DNA from: Apis mellifera
Taxonomy: Eukaryota > Arthropoda > Insecta > Hymenoptera > Apidae
DNA length: 64,000 bases
Assembly (NCBI RefSeq): GCF_003254395.2
Contig: NC_037649.1
Coordinates: 3,319,032-3,383,031 of the forward strand
Direction: 5' to 3'
The notes under the pieces are model-generated. The model was given only the letters and a program-made list of their open reading frames with translations, was not told the DNA's origin and ran no database searches. The translations under genes were made by a program, and so were the position numbers. Below are positions 25,176-39,166 of the stretch, piece by piece (position 1 is the first letter of the stretch; every line of letters starts with the position of its first letter).

Positions 25176-26200
25176 ATGGGTAACGAGGAAACTCCGACTG
25201 TAGTGAATAATAATGAAGTAAGAAATATGGTTAAATATTATACAATAAATAAATATATTTATATCAATATTTTATGTAAGATAAAAATTTTCGATTTTTA
25301 TAGATGCCAATTCCAAAAATAAGGCACGATTGGTATCAAACAGAAAGTCATGTTATAGTTCCAATTCTTGCAAAAAGTGCAAAAAATGTTAAAGTTATTT
25401 ACGAAAAAAATACAGTAAATATTTAATTTAAGATATTTTTATAATATTTTTATATATTATATAATAAATATTGTTGTTAATTATATCGACGTGAAAGCTT
25501 CATCTTTTGATTGTTGATTTTATTTTATTCTTTATTTGTTTTTAGTTAAGTGTATCTGCTCTATTACCATCAGGCAATGAATACAGTTTGGAATTAGATT
25601 TAGCTCATGCAATAATACCAGAAGAATGTTCACATAAAGTAGATCCATCTAAAATAGAAATCAAGTTGAAAAAACAAGATGGAATTACGTGGACTACTTT
25701 GGAAGGAAATCCTATTGCACAAAAGACAGTACAACATATACCAAGAGGTAAAACAAAGTTTTTGATGTTATATTAAAAATTTTTATATTAAAATAAAATT
25801 TTAATTTTTTAAGAAATTTTACAAGCTGGAAATCAATCACAAAAAATTGGAAATGGAAAGAAACAACGAGATTGGGATAAAGTAGAAAAAGAGATTGAAA
25901 AACAAGAAGCAGAAGAAAATCCGATAGGAGAAGCTGCTTTATATGCTTTGTTTCAACAGATATATGGTAGTGGATCTGATGAAGTTAGACGTGCAATGAA
26001 TAAATCTTTTGTAAGTATTTCTTTTAAAAAAATATATAATAAATATATTATATTTATTTTAATATTATTTATTATAATATTTCTAAAAATAGCAAGAATC
26101 TGGTGGTACAGTACTAAGTACAAATTGGTCAGAAGTGAGCAAAGGTAAAGTTGAGGTAAAATTACCAGATGGTATGGAATGGAAACCTTGGAATACATAA
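25176..26200 (+). CDS. Sgt1: SGT1 co-chaperone, TPR-less insect form (spliced)
   Basis: Hsp90 co-chaperone used in kinetochore, SCF ligase and immune-receptor assembly in other eukaryotes. Exons 25176-25217, 25304-25414, 25546-25747, 25814-26010 and 26093-26200 join in frame to about 219 residues. Visible: the CS domain opening IRHDWYQTESHV..PILAK, LELDLAHAIIPEE and the ..VDPSKIEIKLKK strand. The SGS domain follows with DWDKVEKEIEKQE, NPIGEAALYALFQQIYGSGSD.VRRAMNKSF.ESGGTVLSTNW.EV and the ending MEWKPW. There is no TPR domain, unlike plant and vertebrate SGT1; Drosophila Sgt1 also lacks it. AATAAA occurs at 26265-26270. The 3' end faces CCDC51. Confidence 0.93.
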
Positions 26201-26651
26201 AATAGTTCATGTAATTAAAATTCAAATTACTTATTATTTAATCCAACAATTTCATTTTACTTTTAATAAAATCATATATTAAAAATAAACTTAATTAAAA
26301 CAATTATACTTACAAAAACACCATGTTATATTTATCCAATTCATTAAATATATGATATATGTGTATTTTGCTGAAAAAATTGTAATTTTTCTTCTTTATA
26401 TAAAGAATAAAGAATCAAATGTATTAAATATGATTAAATTGTGCAACATGATTTTTTTAGTTAAATAACATTTTTCCAGTTAGATGCATGTGTATAATGT
26501 ATTTCGTATTTTATTGTATATAATTAAATATAGACATGTATTATATATGTATTTATAGAAGATTTACAAATAAATAAATGCTTGTTATTAAAAATTATTT
26601 CAAATAAAATTATTAATTAATTCATTAATTATTATTAATTGTAAAATGATT
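26201..26651. other. Tail-to-tail intergenic region of SGT1 and CCDC51
   Basis: These 451 bp hold the two 3' UTRs. SGT1 has an AATAAA at 26265-26270. Otherwise it is AT-rich with no ORF. Confidence 0.5.
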
Positions 26652-27725
26652 TTATCGAGTTAAAGAGCTTAATATACATATACCAATAAATAATCCGAAT
26701 ACAATATAAGCTCTTGCTAATTCCATTGTATTATTATCATCCAATCTATCTTTTTCATTAATCATAGTTATATTTTGTTTATTATTTTCTACTGTATTAT
26801 TATTTTCTATTATTTTATGGAAAGTTGTACTTATATTTCTATTATTATTTTCTATTAATTTATTAAAAGTTGTATTTATATCTCTTTCTAATGAATGAAA
26901 GCTATTTCTCAACAAATTTTCATTTTTTTGCTGTGCTTCATATATAATATTTTGAATATTTACTATTCTTTTATTATTGTATATTATTGAACCTATCAAT
27001 GATATAATTGCTAATATAGCAGATGCAAGAATAGATAAATATTTATACTTTTGAGCATTCATTGTTTGACTATCATGATATTCTTTAATAGCAGTGGCCA
27101 ATAATGTAAAATAATCTTTTTCTTCTTTTTCTAATAAATTAAGCTGCGATATAATTTTTGCTTGATCTTGAAGATTTTTATTTTCTATTATTGTCAATTG
27201 AACATATTTCGGATCATCTCTCTTAATTTGTATTAATTCTGAATATACTTCCTTTAATTTGTCATTTATTGTCATTGCTTCACGATTTAAGTGTCTTCTT
27301 TCATCTTGACATTTAAATAATTTATCTTGTGCAAAAATTACTTGTTCTTTGGCTAATTCAACTTTATCTAAGCCTGTTAATTGTTGATACCATTGCCACC
27401 ATTTAACAACTTTTTTTGGTAATGGACTTGGCTCAAATTGTGTTCCATTTATATTTTGAATTAATGTAATATCACGATTGATTTGCTGAAATAATATTAA
27501 ATAATTTATATTTAAATATATATTATAATTTTATAAAAATATAAATAAATAACATACCTTTGCTAGAATATCATATTTTATAGCAACAGTATTTTGTATA
27601 TTATTCAACTTTTTTTGTGCTTTTTCAGAAGCATTATTAATTCTCGTTGTTGCATTGTTAAATAGTTGATGTTTATTTATTTCATTGGTTAATATTTTGA
27701 TCAATGATCGAAATTTTTCTGCCAT
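26652..27725 (-). CDS. CCDC51: CCDC51 / MITOK-like mitochondrial ATP-sensitive K+ channel protein (spliced)
   Basis: Two minus-strand exons, 27725-27558 and 27485-26652, join in phase 0 to 333 residues. Family features seen: KWWQWYQQLTGLDKVELAKE (vertebrate CCDC51 has a WW..Y..F.GL..V..A pattern), a long coiled coil with DPKYVQLTIIENK, and an E...F..L..A..E.HDSQ segment. This is followed by a first membrane span (about 159-180, YLSILASAILAIISLIGSII) and a second span close to the C-terminus (AYIVFGLFIGICILSS). Human CCDC51 is reported as the pore-forming subunit of the mitochondrial K-ATP channel in the inner membrane; two spans flanking a coiled coil agree. The N-terminus is basic and amphipathic but not a textbook presequence. 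It diverges from SRBD1. Confidence 0.85.
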
Positions 27726-28469
27726 TTTATTTGCTTATACATCAGAATTATACAAAATTAAATAAAAAATTAAATTTCATTTTTTATTACTATTATATTT
27801 TTATGCTGGTTAATTTATATTTTTAGAATCAACACAAAATATAAATTAAATTTAAATAATCTTATAAATTCTTTTAAATATTATACAGAAAAATAATTAT
27901 TATATTTCATAAATGCAACATTTTTACTTAAATACAAATACAAAATTATTCATAAAAATATTCATGTGAAATGAAATGTGTAAAGTAATCTGTACATTAA
28001 ATATATGAAATTTAAAATTTATATTTAAAAAATTTTATATTATAATTTTATAATTTTATTTAAAATTTTTATAATTTTCAAAAATATTAAAAAATTTTCA
28101 ATTTTTCAATCCAAGAACAGTCTGAATATGTAAAGGCTTGACTTAAGGCTCATTTTCAAAGGTTAGTAATATGAAAATTTGTTTAGAAAATTACTTATTT
28201 ATAGATTTATAGAAATTTTGTATTTTCATAATAATTTTCATAATAATTTTGTATAATAATTTCATTTGTGAATAAAAGATTTAAAAAAAAAAATAGAAAT
28301 ATATCAATGTATTTCATATATTTATAATATAATAGTTAATATATATAATAGTTAACCTTAAATTTTTTAATGTATAATTGTTAATAATATTTATTATTAA
28401 TTTATATTTTTAGTATTTCTTTAAGAAATCAAAATATAAACTAATCTAAACTTAAAAAAAAATTTCATA
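27726..28469. promoter_or_regulatory. Head-to-head intergenic region of CCDC51 and SRBD1
   Basis: 744 bp separate the two divergent start codons. It must hold both 5' UTRs and promoters and may be bidirectional. No clear TATA or Initiator stands out from the AT-rich background. Confidence 0.4.
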
Positions 28470-31255
28470 ATGAAAAGAAATGCAAGACAAATATCTCGAA
28501 AAGTAAAAGTAATTATCTCAAGCGATTCTGATAATGAATTTGGAAATATTTCAAGTGACGAAAATTATGTACCTGAAAAAGTATCCAAAATAATTAAAAA
28601 AAAAAAAAAATCAATTATAAAAAATAAAAAAAAAAATGATTTGACAGCATATGGTAATAAACATACAATAATACAACTTGGAAACGAGAAAGCAAAAATA
28701 GAACATATAGATATTACAGAATCAAGGCCTTTAGAAAAAATACAAAATAAGAATATAAAAATAAAAGAAAAAGAAATACAAGATTTCAATACAGAAAATA
28801 TTAAACAGGTATTAAAAAATACAAATTTTAATTCTACAGAATTTAAAGAATGGACTGATATAGATTATATTAGTGAAATGAATAATGTTGAAAAACATAT
28901 AGCAGAAAACATTGTAAAGCTTTTCAATAATGATAATACAATTCCATTTATTGCAAGATATAGAAAAGATATGACTGGTGGCATGGAGCCAGATAAGTTA
29001 CGAGCTTTAAAAGAAAGTTTTGATCATGCCAAAATGATCAAACAACGTGCTCATACTATATTAAAAGCTATTGACAAATTAGGACAATGGTCACCTGATA
29101 TACATTTTGCGATTATATCTGCCAAATGTTTGGATGATTTAGAGCATATATATTCTTTATTTAAACCATCATCTAAACGAACATTAGCAGAAAAAGCAAA
29201 AGATTTAGGTTTGGGATATATAAGTGATCTTTTATTGCAAGGTCAGAAATTACCACCATTATCTTCTATTATTGATTCTAAGAAAGATGGACTTAAAACT
29301 GAACAACAGATTCTAGATGGAATTATACATATTATAGCAGATATCATAAATAAAAATAAAACAATATTTGATAAAGTTAAAGAACTTCAAAATGAATCTA
29401 TTATAAAAATACAATCTACAGAATGTAAACCCAAAAATAAATCTGTTAATAACAAAGAAAAAAATATGCATAGAAAATATGAAATATATTTTGATTTTAA
29501 TACAAATAATAGATCTATTAAACCTCATCAAATACTAGCTATTAATCGTGGAGAAGCACAAAAGATTCTTACAATAAAAATAATTTTACCTGATTTTTTT
29601 GAAAAAGAATTTAAAACTTATTGTTATAAATATTATAGGATAGCCATGATAGTATCAAAATTACATTCTAAATTATTAAATAATAGTATTGATTATGCTT
29701 ATACAAAATTTATTAAACCATTGGTAATACGACGAGTAAGAAGTGAAATGAAACGAAAAGCAGAGATAGCATCTATTGAAGTTTTTGTAAACAATGTTAA
29801 ACAATTGCTTCTTACTCCACCTGTACGTGGAAAAATTATACTTGGGATAGATCCAGGATATTCACATGGTTGCAAACTAGCAGTAATTTCAGAACAGGGA
29901 GATGTACTTGAAACAGGTGTAATTTACCCCCATAGAAATATAGAAAAGACTTATAATGAATCTGCTAATGTTTTAATAAATTTAGTTACTAAATATAAGG
30001 CAACAATTTTAGCATTAGGCAATGCTACAGCTTGCAGAGAAACAGAAATATTTATAAATAAACTAATAAAGTCTAATTCATTTGAATCATTAGATGTTTC
30101 ATATGCAATAGTTGATGAATCAGGAGCATCTATTTACAGTTGTAGTCCAGAAGCAAAATCTGAATTTCCAAAATTAGATATGAATTTAATTTCTGCTATT
30201 TCTATAGCGAGACGTTTACAAGATCCACTTGCTGAATTAGTAAAAGTTGAACCCAAACATTTAGGTGTAGGAATGTATCAGCATGATTTACCAGAGAAAC
30301 AATTGTTAACATCATTAAATGAGGCAAGTAAAATTTATTTAATTATATTGATTTATATTATTTATTTATAAATAATATAAAATTTTATTATAAAATTTGA
30401 TGAATTTTATGAATAAAATTTATGAAATTCAATTTATACAATAATTAAAAAGAATAAAAATTATTATAGGTTGTTTCAGAAGTTGTAAGTTTTGTAGGAA
30501 TAGATGTGAATACTGCATCACAATGTCTTTTGAAAAGAGTTGCAGGTTTAAATGTATCTCGAGCAAATAATATTTTAGAATGGAGATCTGAATTTGGCCC
30601 ATTTAAAAATAGACAACAACTAATGGACGTGAAAGGAATTGGAAGCAAAGTATTTGAACAATGTATTGGATTTATTAGAATATTACCAGAAACATCAATG
30701 ATTGACAATTCAAAAAAACTCAGGCCTATTAAGAAGTCAAAACAGGCAATCAAAGCAGAATATAATTTATTAGATCAGACTTGGATCCATCCTGAATCAT
30801 ATAAAATAGCAGAAAATTTTTTAAAGTACTGTAATATTGACTTAAAGAATCTTGGAACTACAGAGTTTATTGAAAAAGTAAAATTGTATGCCAAAGAAGG
30901 ATTTACTAGTTTGGCAGAAAAGTTTGATACAAATAAAACAACTATGGAAATAATAATTAAAGGTTTATCTATGAAAAAAGATGAGGATATACGATTGAAA
31001 ACTCGTTCTCCTTTATTTCGGAAAAGTATGTTAACTATTAGTGATATAAATGTGGAAATGTTATTAACGGGTGCAGTACGGAATATTACACATTTCGGAG
31101 TATTTGTAGATATTGGAGCGGGTAAAGATGGACTTATACCAACGAAATGGTTAAAAAATTTTACAATTTCAATAGGTCAGCGTGTGGAAGTAAAGGTTCT
31201 TTCAGTAGATTTGGAGCGTAATAGAATTAATTTAGAATTAATTGATATTTTATAA
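28470..31255 (+). CDS. SRBD1: SRBD1, Tex-like S1 RNA-binding protein (spliced, GC-AG intron)
   Basis: Metazoan relative of bacterial Tex. Exons 28470-30323 and 30470-31255 give 879 residues. Visible in order: a lysine-rich N-terminal extension (about 1-130, nuclear-localisation-like), the Tex N-terminal helical region with NTIPFIARYRKDMTGG near residue 155-170, and the YqgF/RuvC-like fold with GKIILGIDPGYSHG near 455-470. Helix-hairpin-helix repeats follow (VAGLNVSRANNILEWR and FKNRQQLMDVKGIG, about 640-690). The C-terminal S1 domain is about 815-879 (GAVRNITHFGVFVDIG.GKDGLIP). The donor is GCAAGT directly after GAG at 30323; it joins to GTTGTTTCAG at 30470, restoring the family sequence LNEVVSEVVSFVGIDVNTAS. 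The nearby GT at 30328 would break the frame. Function is likely nucleic-acid binding; little is known in insects. An AATAAA lies at 31307-31312. Confidence 0.92.
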
Positions 31256-34200
31256 TACGTTTTTATACATATTGTGTAATTATTTATTTAAAAACATAAA
31301 TGTAAAAATAAATTATATTTTTATATAGAATTTTTATTTTTTTAAATAATAAAATATAATTTAATAGTTTAATTATAATTTAGTAGTAATTTAATAATTC
31401 GTGAAATTAGATATAAAAACATGAGACATATACATACATAATTTATAGTTATTTCCTTTTATTATTAATAAAAATTATTATAAATAAAAATTTTATAAAT
31501 TATAATTATAATTTAGAACATATGTAGATGTACTTTAAATTTTTAATTATTTATGATATATTTATGATTATAATTATTTAGTTTTATTATTTATTAATAA
31601 TAATTTTATTATTTAATACAATTATTTATGATTTAATATTATGTTTAAATCTTTAAAAATATACGATATCAAATTCCTATATTTAATAAGTATAATATTA
31701 ATAACAATGAATTTATAATCTGTTATTAAAAATATATTTTAGAAAAAATGAAAAAATTATTTCGAATTAATATGAATTCATATACTTTTTAATTTTCATT
31801 GATATTTTTCAAAGATAAGATAAATCAAATTGCAGTCAAATCAAATTTTTTTTACCTAATTTTTTTTATCACGAATTTTATGTAAAAAAAACATAATTAA
31901 TTAATTTATAACTGATGTCTTTCTTTGGATTTCATATTTATTTAAAAATATGCCTGTTTTTGTAAGATGAGCAAAAATAACTTAAAAAAAATGGATATTT
32001 ATAACAAAATAAATCGCCATAATGACATAGATAAATTAGTTAATTTTTTTGTAAATCTAGTAAGCAAAATTCTACATATTTATGTAAACAAAAATAGATA
32101 TATTTAAAATGTCTATTTTTTTATTCATATTAAAATAAAAGTAATTAGTTATAATTAATTTTATTTTACAAAATCAAGTTATCAATTTCTTTTTCTAAAT
32201 GTATTTATTTACATAATCTCATATTATTATCTCTTTTTATATATATTTATTTAAATTTTATTTAATAAAATCAAGTTATCGATTTTTTTTTAAATGCATG
32301 TATTTACGTAAGAATCTCACTTATTAATTCGCAAACTTATTAATTCTTTTTATATTTTATATATGTATATATTTATTTAAATAACTATTAAAAATATTAT
32401 ATATCTTTAAAAACATTTTATTTACTTACAGTTATAATATATATATATACACAATATATATACACAATATATATTTATATCATAGATCTTTCAGAAAATT
32501 AGCAATTCATGTTTGTTAAATTTGTTTTGTTATTGTTATTAAATTCTTATTATTGTTATTGTTATTATTATTTCTTAATTTATTATGATAGATAGATGAA
32601 ATTGCAAAATATTATACTATTGTACTGGTAATTTTTTTTTTTGAGTTGATAAAGAAAAGAATCGGTAATAATTTTGATGAAACTTAGTACAATTATTCAT
32701 TAAATTATTATAAAAATTTAAATACAATTTATTTGTTTTTTATTTAAAGCAAGAAATTAATTTTTTTTATCTATATTATCTTTTTATTTTAATATTTATA
32801 AGCGACATTTATATTAATAGCGATATTTATATTAATATATAAAAAATGTTTAAAATAAAAAAATAAAATATTTGAAAATTTAAATAAAATATTTTATTTC
32901 TCAAAATCTATTAATGTATATAAAAAATATTTTTGAAAAAATTATTTTTTTACGAAATTTAAATTCTTTTTTTTTCCTTTTTAATAAATTTTAATTTTTT
33001 CTGATGAACAAATAGTAATAAATAAATTTTTTTTAAATTTACTGTTTATAAATCTAACAATAATTAATGCTATAATTAATATAATATAATTATTGTAATT
33101 ATAAAATTACTTTAAGTTTTGTTTACTATTAATTTCATCTATAGTTATCAAATATAATTTCATTAACATTTTTGTGATAACAATCAATTTTCTATAGGTT
33201 TTATGTATGGATAATAAATATATGCATCAATAAAATTAATTTCATCATAATATAATTGAAATATAAAATATTATTAAATATTATAATTATTATAATTATA
33301 TACTATTATTATAATTAATATATAAATATAATAATAGTATAATTAAATATGTAAAATGTTTAGAGTAATGCATTTTTTGTTTCATATACATATATATGTG
33401 GTGCCATATTGAACAATGTTGTTATTGAAAATGATAAATTCTTGAAAAAAATGATATTACAAAGAAATATAAATAAAAAAATTTTATTTATCATTCGCCA
33501 TAAAAAAATTAAAGATTTTCATCAATTTGTTAAATTGTAAAAAATTTAACATTTTTGAAAAACGTTCACCTAATATACGGCAAATATCCTATATATATTT
33601 TTATATCTGTTTTCGTTCATTTACTAAATATTTAAATTTTTTTTAAAAACTTTTGTATTTTAAAATAATAAAATATATGATATCTATATGATTTTCTAAA
33701 AATAACATATATAAAATTATTATAAAACAGAAAAAATATGATTCAAAAATTAATTTTTAAAAAAAATAACAATAAAATATTAAAAATATTTATCTTTATT
33801 TTCCATATGATAATAAATAGTTTTTTGTTATTATATTTTTTTAATTCTATATGAAGAATGAACTTGAATGAATTTATCAAATCAAACTTTCATTTAAATT
33901 GCCCGTGAATATTTTTGGATATTTTTCGCATTTTTTATATACAACTTGAAAATTTATGTTTATAATTATTACTTTTACTGTTTTAAGTTTTAAGTTTTAA
34001 AAAAATTTTGAAAATTCTAAAAAATATATTGAAGTTTTTATCTTAATATAAAATTGTTCGTTCTGCGAAATGTTTAAAAAATTATATTTTATTTTTAAAA
34101 AAAGGCTTTCCTTTAAAAATGAATCTTTATTTATTTTTTAAATAAAATATAAATTAATGTTGAGAAAGTATATTGTATAGATTATTAAAATTAATATAAA

Positions 34201-34289
34201 ATTCATATCATTATTTTCTATTTCTTTTCTATTCTATCAAGAACTTTGTTTTTTCATTATTCATAATACGATTCATAATTTTTTAAATT
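31256..34289. other. AT-rich intergenic DNA
   Basis: Three kilobases of very AT-rich sequence downstream of SRBD1. I see no ORF with protein-like composition, no RNA gene and no clear repeat family. Confidence 0.6.
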
Positions 34290-35705
34290 ATGAGTTTTTA
34301 AAGTGATACATTTTTCGAATATATTATCTTCACCATTGTAATGCCAGTTGTTTCTTACAATGTTCGTCATTATTGCATATGAAAAGAGTCTTTCTATTGG
34401 CATTGAAGAAGATAATAATATGTTGTATTGGAAGAAGACTTTCTTTATTTCCGGATATTTTCCGATTTTTTCGATTATTTTCCAATCAATATTCTAATCT
34501 TTCAAATAACGTGATATCTAAAAATAAAATAGATAAAATATTTAAAAATTAAAATTATATATAAAAATATATAAAATTCAATATTTATTCAATAAAAGAT
34601 TATTTATTGACTTGAAATGTTTTTATCGTCATCGATTTCGATCTAATTTTTTCAAAAATCGAAAAAGTCATTGGATTTCGTTATTGTCACTGATAATAGA
34701 TTAATTACCTATTTTTCTTTTATTATTTGAATTACTTTCTTCTTAAATTCATTCATTATTTAATTCTATTAATATTTTTTTATACACATTACTTATTTAT
34801 AAAATAAAAATATAATAATATTGCCATTGCAACAATTTTTTGCTTCATCTATTGTAAAAGTGAAAAATTCTTTAAATTCACACTTTACAACAAATTGTTT
34901 ACAATATATCTAGTTTTTACCAATTCATTAATTTTTTCCGCATCGATAAAATACACGACAGTAATAATCTATAAAATATATTTTTTATTTTGTAATATAT
35001 TTATTACTTCAGCGATTGATATAGTACATTTTAGATGTTCTTCGACATATATTATGTCATATTTTGGAAATTGTTCTTAATATCAAGAACTTTATACATT
35101 TCAATCATTTTTTTTTCTTTAAATAATATTATTTGACATAGCGAATCATATACAGAATTCTAACATATCTTACATGATTTTTTTAAAATATGATCAATCA
35201 CATTTTTGACAAACTTTCCTTCTGCCTTTCAAATGTGTTTTCTCCATCGCACTTTTATGCATTTGGAAAAATGTTTCGTTTTCTTGGATGATTAATATTA
35301 TATCTAAAGTCATATATAAATTTAGTGTGAATTAAATAACGAAGATGTTGTGAAAGAAAGTAATCAATGAATGTCCTTTTCTTCCTCTTTTTCCTTTTTC
35401 TTCTTCCTCTTCTTTTTCCATTGATTCTTCTATTTCTTTATCCTCTTCACCTGATATATCTTTTATTTCATCTTCTATTCCAATTGATTATTTCCAAACA
35501 TCTTGAATGCTTTCGAAAAATTGTTCGCATTGCAAGTAATTTTTTGCGGAATCAAATGGAATTTTGTATGTATATCTTCCAATAGTTTAATAATCTTATC
35601 AAAAAAATGCATCTCTCTAAAGCGATGACACGCCAGTGATACAGATTTGCATTCAAAATGCAAATAAAATTTAATGCACAGTCTTCTTTCCAACTAAATA
35701 TTGTC
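34290..35705 (-). pseudogene. hAT-superfamily transposase relic
   Basis: Reading the minus strand, 35693-35475 encodes KSVSLACHRFREMHFFDKII, then IHTKF and NNFSKAFKMFG. These match the hAT transposase catalytic region (the family reads R.FKGSHT.D.., then T.TDNGSNFVKAF). After a frame change an acidic run follows (35460-35370), as in many hAT proteins. The region near 35150-35040 gives SVYDSLCQIILFKE in broken frames. Positions 34430-34320 encode SSSMPIERLFSYAIMTN, the hAT C-terminal dimerisation motif (P.ERLFS..). Several stops and frameshifts make it inactive. Terminal repeats were not found. The limits are approximate. Confidence 0.75.
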
Positions 35706-36792
35706 GTGAAAATAAATTAAACGAATCGTCGAAAATATAGATAAGAAAGTAGAAAGAAATAAGAATAATGAAAGAAAAGAGAGAGAAGATAAATTGACAG
35801 AAAAAAAAACAATTAAGGGAAAAGATCATAAAAAAGTAAAAATAAAATAATCAGAATCTGAATGATAGATAACAGGCCAAGCAAATAGAATTTTATGAAA
35901 GAACGCATAAAAGATGTAGAAAACCTTTTTTCATTTCTTTTAATAATATTTAATGAGTAGAATTAAAAAATATCAATAGATTATTTCACGCCAAATCAAT
36001 GTTGAAAATCTTTTTTATATAAATATACATATATAAAATTAAACAAAAATTAAATCATTTCATTGAATTTGGATTTGTTTAAAAAATATAGAGCTTTAAA
36101 TTTTATAATCAAATTGATACATATATTAATCTAATTATCGAAAAACATCATTGGCAAAAGTTGATAAAATTCTTCAATAAATATAAATGATTATTGAATG
36201 TAATCCTAATATCAAAGCGCGCTATTGGATATACACTATTATTCTTTAAACTCATAGCGACATTAATTTTAAAGATTTATTTTAATTAAAACTTCAAGGA
36301 ATATAGACATATTTTGTTTTAAATTTTTTAATCCTTATTTTTTTAATCCTTAATCTTCATTTAATTATAATTATATAATTATGGAATTTATAAAATAATA
36401 ATTTGTTTATAATGTTTAGTATAAAAAATTAATTCTCCGAAGAAAAATTATATTTGAACATTTTAAACTTTCCAAATAAAAAATAAGTCGATCCAACAAG
36501 TAGTTTCCAAATAAAAATGTATAAGTGCAGAGCTTTAAGTGCAGAAATTTATAAGTTTCTTAAAAATTGAAAAAAATTAAAAAATTTAATTTTTAAACAA
36601 AATCAAATATTAAAAAAATCGATAACAAAAAATGATTCAATTTAGAAAATTATCAAAAATTATATATCTTTAAAAATAGCGTTCATTGATATATTTTAAT
36701 AATTATTTTATATTAACAATTTTATGTGAAAATTTATTTAAAATTTTTAAATATCAATATTGAAATTTTATGTATTTATATAAATGTATAAA

Positions 36793-36797
<5 letters not shown>

Positions 36798-36842
<45 letters not shown>
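36798..36842. repeat. (AT)n microsatellite
   Basis: About 22 AT units, followed by a second shorter run at 36860-36882. Confidence 0.85.
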
Positions 36843-36846
<4 letters not shown>

Positions 36847-39166
36847 GTATATATTTATGTATATATATATATATATATATAAAATATATAAAATATGGAA
36901 TAATCTGAAAAATTTCTTAAGGAAATTAATTTTTAAAAGGAACACTAATATCATCTTTAGTATATCATTTTTTCATATTTTGGACATAATTCTGATTTAA
37001 TAAAATTTTTTTACATCAAAGTAAAATAGAGTAAAATAAACAATTTTTTTAAAAAATTCAAAAATTAAAAATCGAAATTTTTTTGGTTTTAAAATATATA
37101 GAGTTATAAATATATAATGAGTTATACATATATTTTAATATTATTATTTTAAGAAAATTATTTTCTTCTATTTTAAGAATATTATTTTAAGAAAATTAAA
37201 TCAATGCTCAAATTTCAGTTTTAGCGTTTTTTATTTTTTGAAAAATATTTTTATAATGGAAATGAAATAAAATAAAATTTTTAATTTTAAAATGCTGAGA
37301 TTTTAATTTTATCTGTAAAAAAAAAAATTCTTTAAAAATGTTTTTTTTTTAAATTCTCAAAGAGATTTTTTATCGATAAAAAATTACTTTACTTTATTAT
37401 ATTTTACATATACAAAGAATTATTATATTTAAATTTAAATTTTCAGTTTACATACAGTTTAAGTGACTTTTTCTAAAAAATATAAAAATATATAATGAAT
37501 AAATATTTTCGTGACCCAATGTATATATAATGAAATTAATTATATATATAATGAAATTAAATTTTTATTTGTTAAAATTAAATTTGGTTTACATTAAATT
37601 TACAATATTTGGATGTTATTTATGTTTTATTAAAACGTAATCTTTAAATAACTCTAATTTTTAAATATAAAGCACTGAAAAGATATTTATTAAAATTGCT
37701 AAACCAATATTGAATTATGTTTAAACATTTATTATCTTTGCTAAAATGATTTTTAATCATTAAATCAATTAAAACTTATATTTTCGGAATCTAAAAAATA
37801 AAAAAGTAAAAAAAGTTAATATTTGTTGATACTTTAAGATAAAGTTTTTACAACATAATTTAAAAAGACAAAGTAAATTGAAAAAAATAAAAATAAAACA
37901 AACAATAACTACAAAAATATGGTAAAAATATAATAGTAAAAGATTTATGTGAAAATGATTGTTAAATGCGCATTAGAATGACCAAACACATACATAATTT
38001 TAAGAGATAATCATGAGAAAATAATGTATATGTAATGTAATGTTATAATATAGATATAGTTTAGTTCTATAATTACCATATAAATTTTATGTAAAATATT
38101 ATTGATAATCGTTCAACATGTTTTATTGTTAAATTAACGATTCATGCATCAAAATCTCTGGATATTCTTGTTTGTAATTGAATAAAGAAATTAAAAATTA
38201 GCAATAACCTCCAAAGAAATTGAACAGAAATGTTCAATGATCAATCATAATATCATGGGATTATCATGAGAAATTCAAATCTATTTTTCCTATCTTTATT
38301 GAGAAAAAAACTCATAACAATTATAATAACAGTTAGTAAAAAATGAAGAGAAACTAAGAATCAATTCATATTTCTTTTTGATTTTCTTTTAAATTTTTAT
38401 ATGTTATTTTAACACATATTTAACGATTAGATTCGCATTTTCTATTATTTTATTTTTATTTTTAGCCATTGATTTATTTTTATTCTATTTTAATTATGTT
38501 TTTAATTTTTATTTTCTATTATCAATTTTGGATAAACTTTGTCTTGAGGCATTAAAAATTATTAATTCTTTTTTATCTTTTATAAATATAATTTAATAAT
38601 ATATTTTTTAATAATTATTTTAATAATTAATATATTTATAATATTATTTTAATAATATATTTTAATGTTAGAAAATTATTTTATTAAAAATTATAAATGT
38701 TTAAATATAATTGAATGTTGTTCTAAATCTATTTTTTGAATGCCTTGTAGTGAAAGAAAAAGATTAGTAAATTAAACAAGTCAATATAAACTAATTTTAA
38801 TTTAAAGAGTAATATCTCAATTGGAATGCATAGAAAAAACTAAAAATTTATTAAAACTAAAAAATTATAGTCCAATTAATAAAACTAGTATAGAGTATTT
38901 ATTTTTTGTCATCACTATAGGCAATATATTCCTTTTTGTGTAATCGATTTATCTCATATGTTCGTGCGTCAATATTATACATTTTTAAAAATGTATTTTA
39001 TTTTTTTATGAAATGAAATATAAAATGTTTTACAATTTTGTCATTTCTGTATTATGTTCAAGAAATATTTATGTTAATTTTCTTTGATTTACTTCAATTT
39101 TAATATATGAATTATTAAAGCAAGTACAAATATATTTTGTTATTTGTTTTTTATTAAAAATAGAAC

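Noticed and set aside
30324..30371. Reading SRBD1 through to the stop at 30371 as a separate gene end
   Set aside because: The next exon continues the same conserved protein, so the downstream stop lies in an intron.
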